This document shows, in pieces, positions 32,788 to 44,392 of a stretch of DNA of 64,000 bases. The stretch is from Naematelia aurantialba (Eukaryota; Basidiomycota; Tremellomycetes; Tremellales; Naemateliaceae). A program made the position numbers and the translations under genes. The first letter of the stretch is position 1. Each line of letters starts with the position of its first letter. The DNA lies in contig JAKFAO010000013.1 in assembly GCA_021527695.1 (NCBI GenBank), positions 1 through 64,000 on the forward strand, read 5' to 3'. A model generated the notes under the pieces. The model was not told where the DNA came from and ran no database searches. It saw nothing but the letters and a program-made list of their open reading frames with translations.

Positions 32788-34037
32788 GGTAATACAGAGC
32801 CGAGGGGTTTACTAGCCAGAGCTAACTAGAGTAATGTGTGGGCAATTGGGAAATTGTGGTGGCTGACAATCAGCCTGTGGTTCGATCGTCATCGTCCGAT
32901 GCTGCTGGTGCCAAACCGGGCATGGGGATGCGGCTTGTCTCCAGGCATGCGGTGGTGAGGAGGAAGGAGTACCCGATGCATGAGTCGCCCAAGGAGTAAA
33001 GGGAGGATGTGGAAGGGATGAAACGAGACTCACAAAGCCAAGAGCCGGCGGTGGGGTGAGCAGTGGGAAAGGAAGAGAGACAAGGATGTGGAGCTAATAG
33101 CAGTCAGCGGATAGCTCGATGGGTAGGCGGCGTCCATCAGACACGGCCTCTGCAAAGAGCCAAGAGCCCGGCAGGTGTGATTTGGCCTGGCTATAGAAGC
33201 ACGAGGGTTTAGGGGCCTAGGGGGTTGAAACAACGAGCCCAGCGCTGTAGCGGAGAGTGACGCGTGATGGCAAGCCAACAAACTGCGTGACACTCACCGG
33301 CCGAGGCGATGAACACCAGGCCAAGAGCAGTGATCCACTCACCTTGCTGTGGGTCACGACAAGCTGTACGCTGCAATGGTGTTGCGTTGTATGCTGTGGG
33401 ATTGTCTTATACCCACCAAAAAAATACAAACTGCGATACAACCAACGCGGCCGTCATAATTCGAAAATCACTGAACCCCGCGTTGCCCCATTCCCGTTTA
33501 GCGAACGCTTGTACATACGCAGAAGCACGTGACCCATGCATAGCCTGAAACTAGGGGCAAAGAGAGAGAGAGCCAAGAGAGAGAGAGAGTGAGGGAGAGT
33601 GAGAGAGAGAGAGCCAGCCAACCGACGCCATACGGAAGCGCCGAGGATTGGAAAACAGACATTCAAACTTGTCAAGAGAGGGAGCGAGCCAAGAGCCGGC
33701 AGGCATGGCCTCTCTAGCACCCCCTCCACTTTCTAAGCAAGTGTCGTCGATGCCTCTGTGTGTGTGTCAGGTGATCGCTACGACGACACTCCCAGAAAGG
33801 AAGGTGGAACACGGGGCAATGAGGATCAACTTCTTGACTGAGGCCTGTCACGCTGGTGCACTGTTTGCCTTTGTTAACTAGCGTCAAGACGCTCGGCGAG
33901 CTAGGGGAATGGAGTATCCCATGTCCCGATGCTACTATGCATCCTATATGACATGGCCGTGAACGTCTGCATACCGCACCCCGCCCCACATCCTGCCACA
34001 CCACATCCACACTGGAACCAGCCCTATCTCTCACGCA
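32788..34037. other. Gene-poor interval with GA-rich tract
   Basis: About 1.25 kb upstream of both flanking genes. An AG/GA-rich microsatellite-like tract spans about 33558-33615. The phrase GAGCCAAGAGCC recurs at about 33038, 33154 and 33685 with variants elsewhere. Short open frames look random. It must contain the divergent promoters of the glutamate dehydrogenase and the next small gene. Confidence 0.45.
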
Positions 34038-34571
34038 ATGGCAACTCCAATTCGACCTGAACACTGGAGCACGTTGGTACGAATTAGCCTCTCACGACAA
34101 GGCCTTAGCCTGTGGATACGGTCTAGAGAGCCATGGCGGGGCTGGAGCCATCCACCGGTGACGATGCGCAATGGCAGGAATGGCGGGAATGGCTACCTCA
34201 GTATGAAGCAGCGAGAGCCGCCATCGTTGGGCCCGAAGTACTGCCCGGCAGCCTGAACGGAGTAAGGACCTCACCGAAATTTAAGCAGTTAGGCGATCTC
34301 GAGCCCATTTTGAACCTCTACCTCGTGGTTCAGTCCCTGGTCACAGATCTGTACCAAGCTTTCGAGGTACGTCCGCCCAATGAACCATGCTGACAGAACC
34401 CAGGTATCCCAAGCAACAGCATCGCCTGCCCAGACCGTCTCCATCTTGCCCATCCCGCCAACTGTCGTCAGCCAATCGACTCTGTTGCCACATGAGACGC
34501 CAGCCTACACTCCAGAGCAGGAGGTAGAAATGTGGATGGCGTTCCGAGCAAGGACCGCCAGGAGCAGGTAA
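34038..34571 (+). CDS. Small unrecognised protein, three exons
   Basis: I do not recognise this gene. A consistent model starts at 34038 (MATPIRPEHWSTL), splices a 50-nt intron (GTACGA...GTCTAG) into RAMAGLEPSTG, and continues to LVVQSLVTDLYQAFE. It then splices a 37-nt intron (GTACGT...CCCAG) into VSQATASPAQ and stops at TAA 34569-34571. The product is about 150 aa. The middle is Trp-rich and helical (WQEWREWLPQYEAARAAI), followed by LGDLEPILNLYLVVQSLV. The C-terminus is Pro/Thr-rich, then EVEMWMAFRARTARSR. There is no signal or membrane segment. Frame retention across both introns supports it being real. Confidence 0.55.
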
Positions 34572-35424
34572 CCATGGAGAGGCTTTGCGAGGAACCAAGC
34601 AGCCGCGGACGAGCTGACATGATGCATACTTGATTTACGGACTTGACACGAAAGACACCTACGAGCCACCCAATAATGTTATTCACGGCTACGTCATCAG
34701 TTAGGGGGTTGGCATCCTCTGTGATGACGGTGGTTTTTGAATGGACGACCAGGAGGTGCTTTGCATGCATCGTCCTTGTTCTGTCATCCAAAAGCCATCT
34801 CATTCTCCACCCATCGCCTGTAGCGCATCTCTGAGACCTGCAACAACCTTCGCAACGCCACCACCGAAGATTACTGCGCAGCAGCCCTGTCTCTTTACTG
34901 AACGCGGAAACTCGTCCACTTCGTCATTTGTAGCATTCCCCCAACTCTTTGTTTGCCTTTTCTCACTCCTGGGTGTCGGGGAATGGCTAAGAGTGACCCC
35001 GTGAGTGCTCCTTGTCTGATAACGCATAGCAAACCACTCCCTTGGATTCTCCTGGATGCTCTGGACTTTGTGACTGCGGGAACTGCGATTCTTGAAACAT
35101 TGCTTAGTTCCCTTGTCGATGACCGCTCCTCCTTTGTTGCACTTTTGTCCTTGCACTCATCGCCCCCAAACGATCTAGCCACCGCAGTGACCACGGACCA
35201 CAGCCCGGGGCTGATACATATAGTCCAAAGGCCAATCGGGCTACTGGCAGACCGACATCTGTGCATCCTCAAACACCTACACCCATCACCGTGAGTCTGT
35301 GCTATGATCACCCTTCGCCCAACTTATTTGGTGTAGCTGTTGAGCAGCGTACTTGAAAGTCCCGGTGACTCGATCTCTGTCGACCGCGGCGCGACCCATC
35401 AGTCCGCCCCTTCGGCCTCGCCAG
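34572..35424. promoter_or_regulatory. Upstream region of the mannosyltransferase gene
   Basis: About 850 bp with no convincing frame. A far-upstream exon of the next gene cannot be excluded. The last 100 bp are C/T-rich, as is common before fungal start sites. Confidence 0.35.
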
Positions 35425-38125
35425 ATGAAACCATCTCACATTGCACTGCCCTCCAATCACTCGCATTTCTTTTCAGCACCTCATCGTTCGTCTCAACTCT
35501 CCCCTATCCCCGCGTCCCCCAATACCCATTCACGCTCATCAGGGTCGTCGTCCGCAGCGGACGCCGATCCACAGACCCCGCTGCTACCCACTCCCGGAGC
35601 TACTGAAAAGGGTTCTCCCTTCTTCACCGACGCGAACAGGATGGACCGCGAGGGCGGAGTCAAGGGATTCACGAGGATGATCAGGGTTGGGGTTGTGAGA
35701 CGGAGTGGATCGTCGAGAAAGTGGGCTACGGTCCTGCTTGGAATTGTCGGCCTGACTGTACTCTACGGGCGTGGCTACGGAAACAACGTGAGTCTCACAA
35801 CCCTCGGTTGTGTGCCTTGACTTTGCCCGCCTACTGGATGTACTGACCATGGGCAGCTTCTCGCTACACGTTCCTTGCTTGATCAATACCCCCAATACGC
35901 ACCGGACCGGGACCGGCCACTTGACGATTCCACCACAGCGGTCCACAAATCACCTGTCCCGTCCTCCTTGAGCCATGAGGCATTGGGACCCTCTCACCCA
36001 TCGCCAAATCCGGATCAGTTCTATGAACAGCATGGGATGCGCGAGATTGACTATTATTCGGAGTCTTTGCCCGTTGAAGCTTCGTTGAGGGAACGGCTGG
36101 ATGTCTGGCGCAATGCCCCTGGCGGCCGGGGTGAAGTAGAGGGAGAAGTTGAACTCGGCGGATTTGTCCAGTGGAACTTGGAGGTGAGCGCTTCCGCCTT
36201 CAGCAATAGTTGCTTGTCACTGAACGGAGTAGCAATGCTCCACAATCAACGAACAGCACAACACCCACATGATCCAACACAGTGCGAATGTATGGGCCTC
36301 GATGAATCGGACAACGCTTCACAATTATCGCATGGATTTAATCAACCACCTCGAAAGCGTGCTCGAACAACAACTCAATGAGCAGTACGGCGAAGGCCGC
36401 GGTATTGTCATGGTTGCCGGCAATGCCGACACGTTGGAGAGGGTCAAATGGAGCTTGCAGATGTTGAGAAGTTACGGCAGCACACTACCAGTGGAGATTG
36501 TGAGTTTGAAACCTTGCAGATCACTTTTGCATCAAGTACGGGAGAAATGCCATGGAAGACTGCATTTAAGTATCACATTAGGGGGCGTTGGGCGACGCTG
36601 CAGCTGTTTCGGCGTTCGGGATGACAGTGGCGGCTTGATGACAACTGTCACCTCGCTGATAGCACAACATCGCTAATCATTCAGTATCACTTTCCATCCG
36701 AGCGACCACCGGATGACGCACCGATCCGAGACGAGCTTCGCGAACTCGGTGCCGAACTCGTCGAGGCGGCGGGACAGACGCGAGATAAAGGCAAAAACAA
36801 GAGCTACCACCTCAAGGCGCTGGCTGTTGTTCAATGCCCATGGCGCGAGATCCTGTACCTGGTACGCGCTTTCTCCTACATCAGGCCAAGCTTATGTGAC
36901 CAGGACTCTGACTCTATCCCGACACGTGACCCTGAGTATATGTTTGACGCCCCAAACTACCGCCGGCTTGGTATTTGGGCGACTCCCGACTACTGGAAGA
37001 CGGCGGCGAACAATCCCATCTGGGCCATCATGGGTGTCAAATGTCGGAACGAATGGGAGATGGAAACTGGGCAAATGTTTGTTGACAAGAAGCTCCATCT
37101 GGACGTTTTCTTGTTGATTCAGTATATGCTGGAGAGACATGAATGGGTGAGTAGCGTGTGGGTCGCGTCGAATGTGCTCATTCTTTGCCTAGTGGTTCTA
37201 CTTTTCCGACGGAGACAAGGATATCTTCCGCTGGGCGATGCTTGCGCTCAGGAAGCGGTGGGCTGTACCAGGCCGATGGGTATCGCCCGCGGGTCTACCT
37301 TCTGGCACTGCTTCTGGGGATTTCTGCGCGCACACCATGTTGCAGCACGATTCGTGGGGCGAGCCACTCTTTGTGCATTACAACCTGCTCAAGCAGATCC
37401 CGTCTGGTGTTGGGCGAGGGTTCTCCTGGGGCCGAACTAAGCAATTGCCCCTGTTCAACTCGTGGCCAGCGACTCCGGAAACCGCGAGACTCGGCGAACC
37501 CGTCACGAAACCTGCCGACGACGACAAGCCAGGTCTGGGCGATATCGACTGCGACATGTTGGCGGATGCGGACGAGGCTGGCAACGCACGCCGACCGGCC
37601 AAGGAGATGGTGATGCGCAGGGCCGCGAGGGAACGGGGAGTCAAGGTCAAGTACCATGGCGGATGGATCTCGGCGCTGTGGTGAGTACCGTAGCGGTTAG
37701 TCTTCTGGAACAAGACTGACTGCACAGCATTGACTTGGAATACATCGACCCCCGGCCAGAGGAGCGTAAAGCGGAAGCAGTGTACGAGTTGGTTGAGGAG
37801 AAATCGTGGCAGGGGATAGCCAATACAGAGTGGGAGCGATTACAGCGCGAGCTTCCGGAGGGCGAGCGAGTACTGGACAAGGACGAGTGGATGCAAGAAC
37901 GCAGGGAGGCGGAGGGGCGGCGTGTTTTCCCTGATTGGGAGAAGTCTCCAACAGAGGTGAGTTTTGGGGCAGCACCTGGATCGAATGACCTGGATCGAAT
38001 GAGATAGCTCGGGAAATTGGCTGACGCCTCGCTAGCTGGTGTATTGGAGGGACGATGAGCATCTCAAGGATTTTGAGACAAAATTGTACGACTTTGGGTT
38101 CAGGCCGAGTGGGCCAGGGTTCTAG
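35425..38125 (+). CDS. Alpha-mannosyltransferase, MNN2-like GT71 family
   Basis: Golgi type II enzyme predicted to add alpha-mannose from GDP-mannose to protein-linked or wall mannan. Start 35425 (MKPSHIALPSNH) gives a Ser/Pro-rich cytosolic tail, then one membrane segment (WATVLLGIVGLTVLYG) and a lumenal stem. Catalytic-domain stretches, in order: GRGIVMVAGNADTLERVKW, SYGSTLPVEI, YHLKALAVVQCPWREILYL, DSDSIPTRDPEYMFDAPNY (the acidic D-x-D type motif of the family), GIWATPDYWKT, QMFVDKKLHLDVFLLIQYM and LPSGTASGDFCAHTMLQHD. The spliced end is ELVYWRDDEHLKDFETKL, with TAG at 38123-38125. At least seven short introns. Length (about 700 aa) is near that of yeast Mnn2 relatives. Confidence 0.85.
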
Positions 38126-38167
38126 ATCCGCTCGGGGTCGACGCCGAGTGCCTGCTGGCGGTGTGCT

Positions 38168-38212
38168 CGGTGTCGGTGTACTCGGTGTCGATGTGCTCGG
38201 TGTCGGTGTGCT
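38168..38212. repeat. 15-bp minisatellite, three units
   Basis: CGGTGTCGGTGTACT and two close variants occupy 38168-38182, 38183-38197 and 38198-38212. They lie 40 bp after the mannosyltransferase stop, in its 3' region. Confidence 0.8.
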
Positions 38213-38496
38213 GGCGGAGAGATGTGGGTGGGTGGTGCAGCGCAGTGCAGCGCGATGTATTACACGTCGGTGTGAAAGAGCATTCACGTAGATCTTGTAG
38301 AGACATGTACTCTTCCGCTGTGCAAACCGATATTGGTGCTGTTGCAATATTTGGATCGGCGAGGACGGAGAATAGTCGTCGATTTCCGCGAGGATTTGGG
38401 TGTTTTGGTGTCCTCGTACCGTCGTCTCGTGTGGTCAATCGTCCGTTGTCTCGTTGTATCCATCCGCTCTATTGGGGATTGTGAAACAGAGGCAGG

Positions 38497-38995
38497 ATGG
38501 ATCCAATGACATGGTGAGCCGGCAGTCGTGTGTGCAGAGTGGACTGTGGGCGACTAACGGGCTACAGGGATTAGTGAGTCGGCATCGTCTCGGGGCCCAA
38601 TGGCTCCCGAGTGTCAAGTGCCGGTGTGCTGCTCGCGGTATTATTTCTCGGTCCACCTGTTACTTCTCGGTTCTCGTGTTACTCTTCGGTTCTCCTCGTT
38701 ACTTCTCGGTTCTCTCCTTACTCCGCTTACTTCTCGGTCCTCCACATTCCTTCTCGGTCCTCTCGTTACTTCTCGGTTCTCCTCAGGGGTGAGACGACAC
38801 CGCCGTCGCTGACCGACAGCATCCTGAAATACGTGATCGTAGGCGACAGCGCCGTGGGCAAATCATCCCTCCTCGTCCGGCTCACCGACGACCGCTTTGC
38901 CGCGACGGAACCGACCCTCGGTGTGGAGTTTGGTAGTCGGATACTGGATGTCGGTGACGAGGGTAGGCGGGTCAAGGTGCAGTGTGGGTCCCGCC

Positions 38996-39064
<69 letters not shown>

Positions 39065-39824
39065 GACCTCGCTTGACGCTGACATCGCAGGCTGGGACAC
39101 GGCTGGCACCGAGAGCTTCCGCAGCATCACTCGGAGCTACTTTCGCGGTGCAGCAGGTGCGCTGCTAGTGTACGACGTGACGCGGCGGGACTGTCAGTCT
39201 CCCTCCTGCTCCAAGACCTGTGCTGACTGCAATGCAGCATTCGAGCATGTCACGTCGTGGCTGAATGATCTGAAGGCGCATGCCGATGAACAGGTAGCGA
39301 TCATCCGTGAGTCCACCTCTCCCATGAACAGCCTCCGTCACCTCACCCATCAACAGCACCCCTCCGTCGTGGCGGAATACCTAGGCTCACGCCATACAGT
39401 CGTTGCCAACAAGACAGACCTCTGCTATGCCACCCCTCCACCCTTGCCCGACATCCAATACGTCCAAGCCGTGCCTACACCCGCCCCATCCGATCTCACC
39501 GACTCAGCCTCTCCTTCCTCCTCACCTCCTTCAGCACTGAAAGACACCAGCCTCAAACCAAGAGCAGTCAGCACGCTCGAGGGTGCCATATTTGCCAAGC
39601 AACATGGCCTGTTGTATGTGGAGACCAGCGCAAAGGAGGGCTGGGGTGTAGTCGATGCATTCGAGTGGACAGCCAGAGAGGTTCTGCAGCGCCTGCAGAC
39701 GAGCGAGCTGGAACGACGCAGAGTGAGTTGAGACATGGTGTCCTAGGCCGGACTGACAATGCTCTAGCCAGGAGGAGTGAGATTGGATGAGAGGGACGTT
39801 AGGAAGCAAGGGGGTTGTTGTTGA
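38497..39824 (+). CDS. Rab2/Rab4-like small GTPase with substituted switch II glutamine
   Basis: Vesicle-traffic GTPase. Certain exons begin at 38787. G1 is VIVGDSAVGKSS, G2 is TLGVEFGSR, G3 is CWDTAGTESFRS, followed by RSYFRGAAGALLVYDVTRRD (Rab2-like), and G4 is VANKTDL. G5 (ETSAKEG) follows a 45-residue Pro/Ser-rich insertion not usual in Rabs. The last exon ends RKQGGCC, a geranylgeranylation signal, with TGA at 39822-39824. The catalytic Gln of WDTAGQE is Thr here. A workable first exon is ATG 38497 (MDPMTW), spliced by a 273-nt intron into GETTPPSLTDSIL. That intron is long for this genome and the start is tentative. Intron 2 (38984-39090) holds a (TC)30 tract. Confidence 0.82.
38640..38785. 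repeat. Degenerate TTACTTCTCGGTTCTCC repeats
   Basis: At least seven irregular copies of (G/C)TTACTTCTCGGTYCTCC occur between 38640 and 38785, spaced about 17-25 bp. The tract is pyrimidine-rich and ends at the CAG acceptor before the first certain Rab exon, so it probably lies in the first intron or the 5' leader. Confidence 0.7.
39001..39060. repeat. (TC)30 microsatellite within a Rab intron
   Basis: An uninterrupted run of 30 TC units lies inside the 107-nt intron that splits the VKVQC/WDTAG codons (38984-39090). Such tracts change length easily by slippage. Confidence 0.95.
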
Positions 39825-41217
39825 GCGTCCGAAGGCAGCCGGCATTCGCCCAGGTCACCACGACCTTGTCGTTGTCGGGAATGTTGGGTCAGAAGGCTGG
39901 CAGATCTGTGTTGTACCATGCCAAGTATAATTCGTCATTGGGCAACGTGTTCCTTTGTAGGGTGTGTTATCGGGTGTGTTCTTCTGGTTCCGCTTCGAAC
40001 GGGGGTTGTTCCCACACCAGGCTTCGTTGTCAAGCCTTTGACGCCCCTCGAGCAATCGTCTCTTGAGACTGGCCGTCTACAGCGCGCTTTCTCAGACCTT
40101 GTTAGCTCGAACGCCTCTTTGTGCAGCAAGCTGTACAGCATGGACACCGCCACAGCCTGAAGATGGGCCGGGAGCAAACCGATTGCTTCCGAAGCTAGTG
40201 TAAGGGAATGACGGAATGTGATCGGACGCCCAGCGCATACATGAGCTGTTTATAGCCCACCTTCGGCCGTGTACACTCCAGATCTTGACTGGACATTCAG
40301 AAGACATGGGCATTGCAGAGCAGCGAGGATGTGGTATCTGTTCGGCCGTCGAGGAGAGGACGGCGGGCCAAGTAGTAGTCTAGCCCATGTCTCGGAGACA
40401 ATTACGAGGCATTTGGACTCGCTAGCAGCATAATGACCCTGGGGGCGGTTGTGATGGGAGAACAAGACCTGTGATGGTACATGCGAGACGGGCGATCGAC
40501 GCCCTGAACTAGGGGAGACGGGGCAGAGGAAGGACATTCGGCTAATCAGATTAGATTTCGGGCGCAGCGACGGGCGTCTTGCTTCACGTTCTCTTTCCTC
40601 ACCTGCGCTACCTCTTTCTCGCTGCCTGGTCATTCACTCGTCTGGGGTGCCAAGAAGCTCGACATCCTGTGCTCGAGACATGCCCGACGACGAACGATTG
40701 CACGGCAAGCTGTGTACGTCGTGGCCGGGACGTTCCAGGAACGAAGGCCCTCGTGCCCCTGGTCCAAAGGTGGGCTGGGCGGTACAAAGGTGGGGGTACT
40801 GACGGGGATCACGATTGACGGCCGATGTAGTGATCGCAGCTTTCGCGGAAACCAAACGTTGACATGGCGACGTGATCGCACAGGAGTCGGGGCCGGGGCC
40901 GACCTCATTATCCTTGGCCGGAGTTCCTCACCATTTTGGGGGTGAGGGGAGATGCATCGTCCACACACATATCACACTAATGCGCACACGAAAGGACCTC
41001 TGCAAACTAGAGGACATTAATCAGCTCTCACCGAGATTATAAATTCGCTCAAAGTCGCAGTCGTGGCACGACGGCCAGCATGATCGCGCAGCACGCTGTG
41101 CGATACAGGGGCGCGCCAAGGTGGATAGGATATATAGTGGTCCAGAAGGGGTTGCCCGCAGGCTGCAGACGAGCCAATTGCAGGAGCTCCGATTGAGCAC
41201 CTCTCTCATACACCGAC
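39825..41217. other. Gene-free interval upstream of the ferric reductase
   Basis: About 1.4 kb with no protein-like frame or RNA gene recognised. A TATATA box at about 41129 (GGATATATAGTGG) is roughly 85 nt before the ferric reductase ATG and is the likely core promoter. Confidence 0.45.
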
Positions 41218-43616
41218 AATGGCGAACGCGACACCTGCCCCCAAGAGGGGTCCGTGAGTACCGTCGCATGCTTGGACTGTTGAAATGGCAGAGGAGGCTG
41301 ACGACGATGGCCAGCGACCCGACCAGCTTTGCCAAGGTCACCGCGATAGGCGCCCTTTCCATTATTGCCGCCGTTACCGTTGTACAGTGGGGCCGATTGG
41401 CCATCAAGCGTCGATCGCCAAAGGTGTCGGCGGGATTACGCTGGGTTGCTTATACTCAAGTCCCCTACCTCGATCTTGGTCTCTCCCACCTCCTGGTAAG
41501 CTCTCTCTCCCTCTCACCGCCTCACTACCCCTTGACTTGGATTACCTACCATTTGCCCTGGCTTGACAAGTGCTGACCAGAGGTGGGCAGATCATGCTAG
41601 CGATTTTCTTCTCACTCTTCATCTACCTCCTCACTGCCGAGCAGTACTACCGACCTCCAAAATTTGCGCCGTTCGCGCTTCGGTCCGGATACATTGCCGC
41701 AGGCTTGCTTCCTTTTGTGTACAGCTTTGGGAGCCGCATCAACCCGTTTATCTGGGTGGCCAGGATGCCTCACGAGCGCTGGATGGTGTACCACCAGTAC
41801 GGAGCAAGGGCGGTGTGTGCGTATCACTTTGCTCTTCTTCCTTCTTCTTCCTTCTTCCTTCTTCCTTCTTCCTTCTTCCTCCTCCGTCCTCCGTCCTCCT
41901 CCTTCCTCCTCCCTCCATCCTTGCTTTCATTCTCGCCCTCCTTCGATCCCTGCTGATCTCCAATGTAACGGTAGTGTTCTACGCCACCCTGCACGCTTTC
42001 ATGATGATCCATTCCAAGGTCAAGGCCACTGGATGGGACGGCATGGCTGAATATTGGTCAGAGCATGGGATTCCCAGTCAGTTCTTCGGAACAGAAGGTG
42101 TGCTCGTCAACGGGACATCCGCATTGGCCACCATGACCTGGATCGTTTTTTCGAGCTTTGCCAAGCTCCGTCAGATGTCAGTAACCCCTCGTACATTGTG
42201 ATCGAGACCCGGAAAGCGAGTGGGCAAATGTGCTAATTTTCGTTCTAGCTCGTACGAATTCTTCGTGTTTCAGCACGTCACGTCCGTGCTGTTCCTCTTG
42301 ATCTGCTTGATCGCACACCTCAAGGTCGACGTCGATGTTGCCCAAAATTACCTCTGGGCGTGTCTGGCCGTATGGTCCTTCGCCGTCGGCGTGCGTGTCG
42401 TGCTTAATCTCATCTCCTCGATTGGGCTCGGGCGATTTCATGGCCGCGCCAAGCTACATGAGATGTACGGAGACGTCACTCGCGTTGAGGTCAAGACGAA
42501 GGACAGATGGCACCCAGGTCAACACGTTTATCTCCGATTGCCCACGCTCAATCCTTTCGTGAGTGTCCACTCCAGAAGTCTTTCACTTGCAAGGCTCGTC
42601 TATCGTTCTTCAGAGCCGAGATTGGACCATGCTGATACATGCTCTTCTTACAGCAATCTCACCCATTCTCGATCGCATCGACATATCACGACGACGCGAC
42701 CAGCCTCAACCTTCTGATCAAAACCCGCTCGGGATTGACGCGCAAACTTGCATCGCATTCCGCCCGCAACACGGACAAGGCAGTACCGGTCATTCTTGAA
42801 GGGCCTTATGGGGGTCTTGAAGAGCGATTAGAACGGTTCGACGACGTTCTGCTGGTCGCGGGCGGCGTGGGCGGTACGTTCACCTGGCCCATTGCAGAGC
42901 ATCTCTCGGCAAGGAGCAAAGCATTCCGCATGGTCTGGTGTGTGAGGTCGCTGGGTGAGTACAAACCTCGCCATTTCGATTCAGGAGCTTCCGACGCGAA
43001 CGATGGCAATGGGACGAGAAACGATTCGGGCGCCAGAAGGATGAGAGCGGACACCACTGATACTTCGTAGACGCTTTGGAATGGTTTGCAGACAGCCGGA
43101 TTGATCGCAACAACCTGATCTTGCACGTGACAGAGTCATCGCCGTCCATCTCATCCCATTCAAGCTCGTCTATAACCGACGAGAACAACATCTCGCCACT
43201 GTCTTCGGGGCCCAACTCGCCTCCAACAGAACCAGAGATCGAACAGATAAACGAGAAGAACATCTCCTCGATTGAAGCTGTGGCCGCGGTAAAAGAGGAC
43301 AAAGAGACCGTGGCTACCATCGAGACTCAGGCGAGGAGGACCCGGAGGCTAGATGTCAGGCAGATAGTGCTGGACTTTGCGTCCCACGCTGCTCCTGGCT
43401 CCAGTATCGCCGTTCTCGGTAGGTGCCATGTGCCCATTCTGATCCAGACCTCTTCACTAGGTGCCGAGCAGAATGTGCACTGACAAGAAAGTGTGTGGAC
43501 CTGCGTCGATGGTCAAGGACGTGGGGAAAGCGGCCGCGGCTGTGCAAAGAGATATTTTGCAGGGGAAGAGTAAGCTCCGAGAGCTATGGCTGCATCGTGA
43601 GGCTTTCGGCTGGTAA
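41218..43616 (+). CDS. FRE-type ferric/cupric reductase (flavocytochrome)
   Basis: Plasma-membrane reductase that passes electrons from NADPH via FAD and haem to extracellular ferric iron before uptake. Start 41218 (MANATPAPKRGP). Membrane helices include ALSIIAAVTVVQW and IMLAIFFSLFIYLLTA. The haem-bearing region is FYATLHAFMMIHSKVKATG and SYEFFVFQHVTSVLFLLICLIAHL. Then come the FAD domain (WHPGQHVYLRLP, HPFSIAS) and the NADPH domain (GPYGG, VLLVAGGVGGTFTWPI, VCGPASMVKDV). TAA is at 43614-43616. A Ser/Glu-rich insert of about 75 residues (43130-43330) interrupts the NADPH domain. A pyrimidine-rich intron of about 160 nt (about 41819-41977) is long for this genome. Iron-dependent control is likely from family knowledge but is not shown by the sequence. 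Confidence 0.9.
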
Positions 43617-44392
43617 GAAGTGCGCATCACGAAACAGTAACATTGCGGGTGGCAACATGCGGGAATGATCGGGTGAGGAGCCTGCGCATAGATATTAGAT
43701 GGGATGTGGATATGATGTAGCGGAGAATTAGATGGTAGAGAGGCGAACGAGCAGAGTGAATCGGAAGAGCCGGCCTCGACCGTCATGCATGTGATTCATC
43801 GGGCTGCTGTCCTGCACTGTGGCAGGAGACCAATGGGAAAACACCTTGAGATTCCAGAGTGAATTTATGTCAGATGCACTGTACTAGTATGACATCCTCT
43901 GGTGATTGGGTGCACGGGTAAAATAATCCTGCCGGCTGGTCCTTCCTGACTGCCTCGACTTGCTCCGACTTGGTGGGGGCGAGTCGCCGCCGTTGCAAAT
44001 GTCGCTTCGACGACACCAGGCCTTCGCGGGCAAGAAGACCATGCACCGGCCCAGCGCTGGCGCCTTCCAAGTTGCGAACATCGGAGCGAGGGTGCAGAGG
44101 GGCGATGGGTGCAGAGGGGCGATGGGTGCAGAGAGGAGATGGGGTCAGAGTGGCCTGGTCTGGCTCAACCCTCACGGGCGAAACGTCTGTGGGGGCATTG
44201 GTGTCGCTCTCTCCAACTACTTCCCACCGCGTAGGGTGGCAAATACACAAAGCGGTGCATGTGGATAGTCCTTTCATATCGACCGCTTGAGAATCCGACC
44301 AAAAAGCCAACTACGAGGTATCTTGACGCTCTTTGCTAGCCCTCCCCCCACAACCGGGCCCCATTCTTCACAAAACCAACGTCAAGGCAACG
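43617..44392. other. Spacer with 17-bp minisatellite
   Basis: About 775 bp. GGTGCAGAGGGGCGATG is present as two perfect units and one variant (44091-44107, 44108-44124, 44125-44141). A minus-strand open frame through this area looks random. No other feature was seen. Confidence 0.6.

Noticed and set aside
38982..39731. Rab frame read straight through the (TC)n tract as Ser/Leu repeats
   Set aside because: Splicing 38984-39090 gives the expected VKVQ-C-WDTAG join; the Ser/Leu repeat is an unspliced intron.
41563..42201. Separate gene rich in Ser/Leu/Pro inside the ferric reductase
   Set aside because: It reads through a CT-rich intron; the true reductase exons flank it in the expected order.
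43870..44310. Minus-strand 146-codon frame over the 17-bp repeats
   Set aside because: No domain, repeat-driven composition, and no supporting introns or neighbours.
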